Assembly (NCBI GenBank): GCA_028819945.1
Contig: JAPPKQ010000169.1
Coordinates: 1-6,346, forward strand
Length of the DNA stretch: 6,346 nt
Origin: a bacterium
GTDB lineage: Bacteria > Actinomycetota > Acidimicrobiia > Acidimicrobiales > CATQHL01
Reading direction: 5' to 3'
Shown here piece after piece: positions 6,010 through 6,346 of the stretch. The position numbers were made by a program, and so were the translations under genes. The notes below the pieces were generated by a model. The model did not search any database, was not told the DNA's origin, and was given only the letters and a program-made list of their open reading frames with translations. Within the stretch, counting starts at the first letter, position 1. Each line of letters starts with the position of its first letter.

Positions 6010-6346
6010 GTGACCTCCGGCGCCGACCTCGTGGCCTCGCGCCGCCACACACCGTTCCGCATGGTGGCAGACTTCCGGCCCGCCGGCGACCAGCCGGCCG
6101 CCATCGCAGGGCTGTCGGAGGGAATCGGAAACGGCGAGCGCTTCCTCACGCTGCTGGGCATCACCGGCTCCGGCAAGAGCGCCACCATGGCTTGGACCAT
6201 CGAGCAGGTGCAGCGGCCGACCCTGGTGCTGGCGCCGAACAAGTCGCTCGCCGCCCAACTGGCCAACGAACTGCGGGAGTTCTTCCCGCACAACCGGGTG
6301 GAGTACTTCGTCTCCTACTACGACTACTACCAGCCCGAGGCGTACA
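6010..6346 (+). CDS. uvrB: UvrABC excinuclease subunit B, N-terminal part (3' end outside window)
   Basis: UvrB is the damage-verifying helicase-like subunit of nucleotide excision repair; it is loaded by UvrA and then recruits UvrC. The first 112 residues are present. Visible are PAGDQPAAI (24-32), Walker A GITGSGKS (50-57), followed by ATMAW as in mycobacterial UvrB, the segment [22 protein letters not shown], and the start of the damage-probing beta-hairpin with Y103, Y104, Y106 and Y107 in [12 protein letters not shown]. The gene runs off the right edge; full-length UvrB is near 670-700 residues. GTG 6010 is preferred: ATG 6061 would fall inside the conserved [13 protein letters not shown] region that aligns with the start of other UvrB proteins. 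GTG 6031 is a less supported alternative. It sits after a 119-bp gap and probably has its own promoter. Confidence 0.95.
   Translation, partial: MTSGADLVASRRHTPFRMVADFRPAGDQPAAIAGLSEGIGNGERFLTLLGITGSGKSATMAWTIEQVQRPTLVLAPNKSLAAQLANELREFFPHNRVEYFVSYYDYYQPEAY

Noticed and set aside
5149..6291. 380-residue minus-strand frame containing WIPAFAGMT
   Set aside because: The motif is a known spurious peptide of an intergenic repeat; the rest is antisense to coaE and uvrB.

Overview
The window is a stretch of very GC-rich DNA with frequent GTG starts and all genes on the + strand. The gene order is uncharacterised helical protein, ANTAR response regulator (pdtaR), polA, rpsA, coaE, uvrB. From memory this matches the Mycobacterium tuberculosis order Rv1626 (pdtaR), Rv1629 (polA), Rv1630 (rpsA), Rv1631 (coaE), Rv1633 (uvrB), without the intervening mycobacterial genes. 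The organism is therefore almost certainly an actinobacterium. It does not look mycobacterial: CoaE lacks the C-terminal GrpB-like domain and S1 has a different N-terminus. A lineage such as Acidimicrobiia is plausible but unproven.

Layout. Positions 3-293 hold the C-terminal part of a small charged helical protein whose stop overlaps the GTG start of pdtaR (290-916). PolA follows after a short gap (962-3703, or from 926). A 147-bp intergenic region (3704-3850) contains a plausible extended -10 promoter and a strong GC hairpin, so rpsA probably begins a new transcription unit. rpsA (3851-5251) is followed 21 nt later, in the same reading frame, by coaE (5273-5890). The 119-bp coaE-uvrB gap holds a short dispersed-type palindromic repeat (minus-strand translation IPAFAGM) and a -10-like box that would make uvrB leaderless. 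uvrB (6010 onward) runs off the right edge.

Functionally this is housekeeping: RNA-binding two-component output (PdtaR), repair and Okazaki-fragment synthesis (PolA), translation initiation (S1), the last step of CoA synthesis (CoaE) and nucleotide excision repair (UvrB). I see no defence system, prophage, CRISPR array, RNA gene or new multi-gene system. The points most worth a second look are an in-frame palindromic insertion in the degenerate proofreading domain of PolA, the IPAFAGM-type repeat before uvrB, the translationally coupled unknown gene before pdtaR, the tyrosine in the PolA O-helix, and the acidic N-terminal tail of S1.
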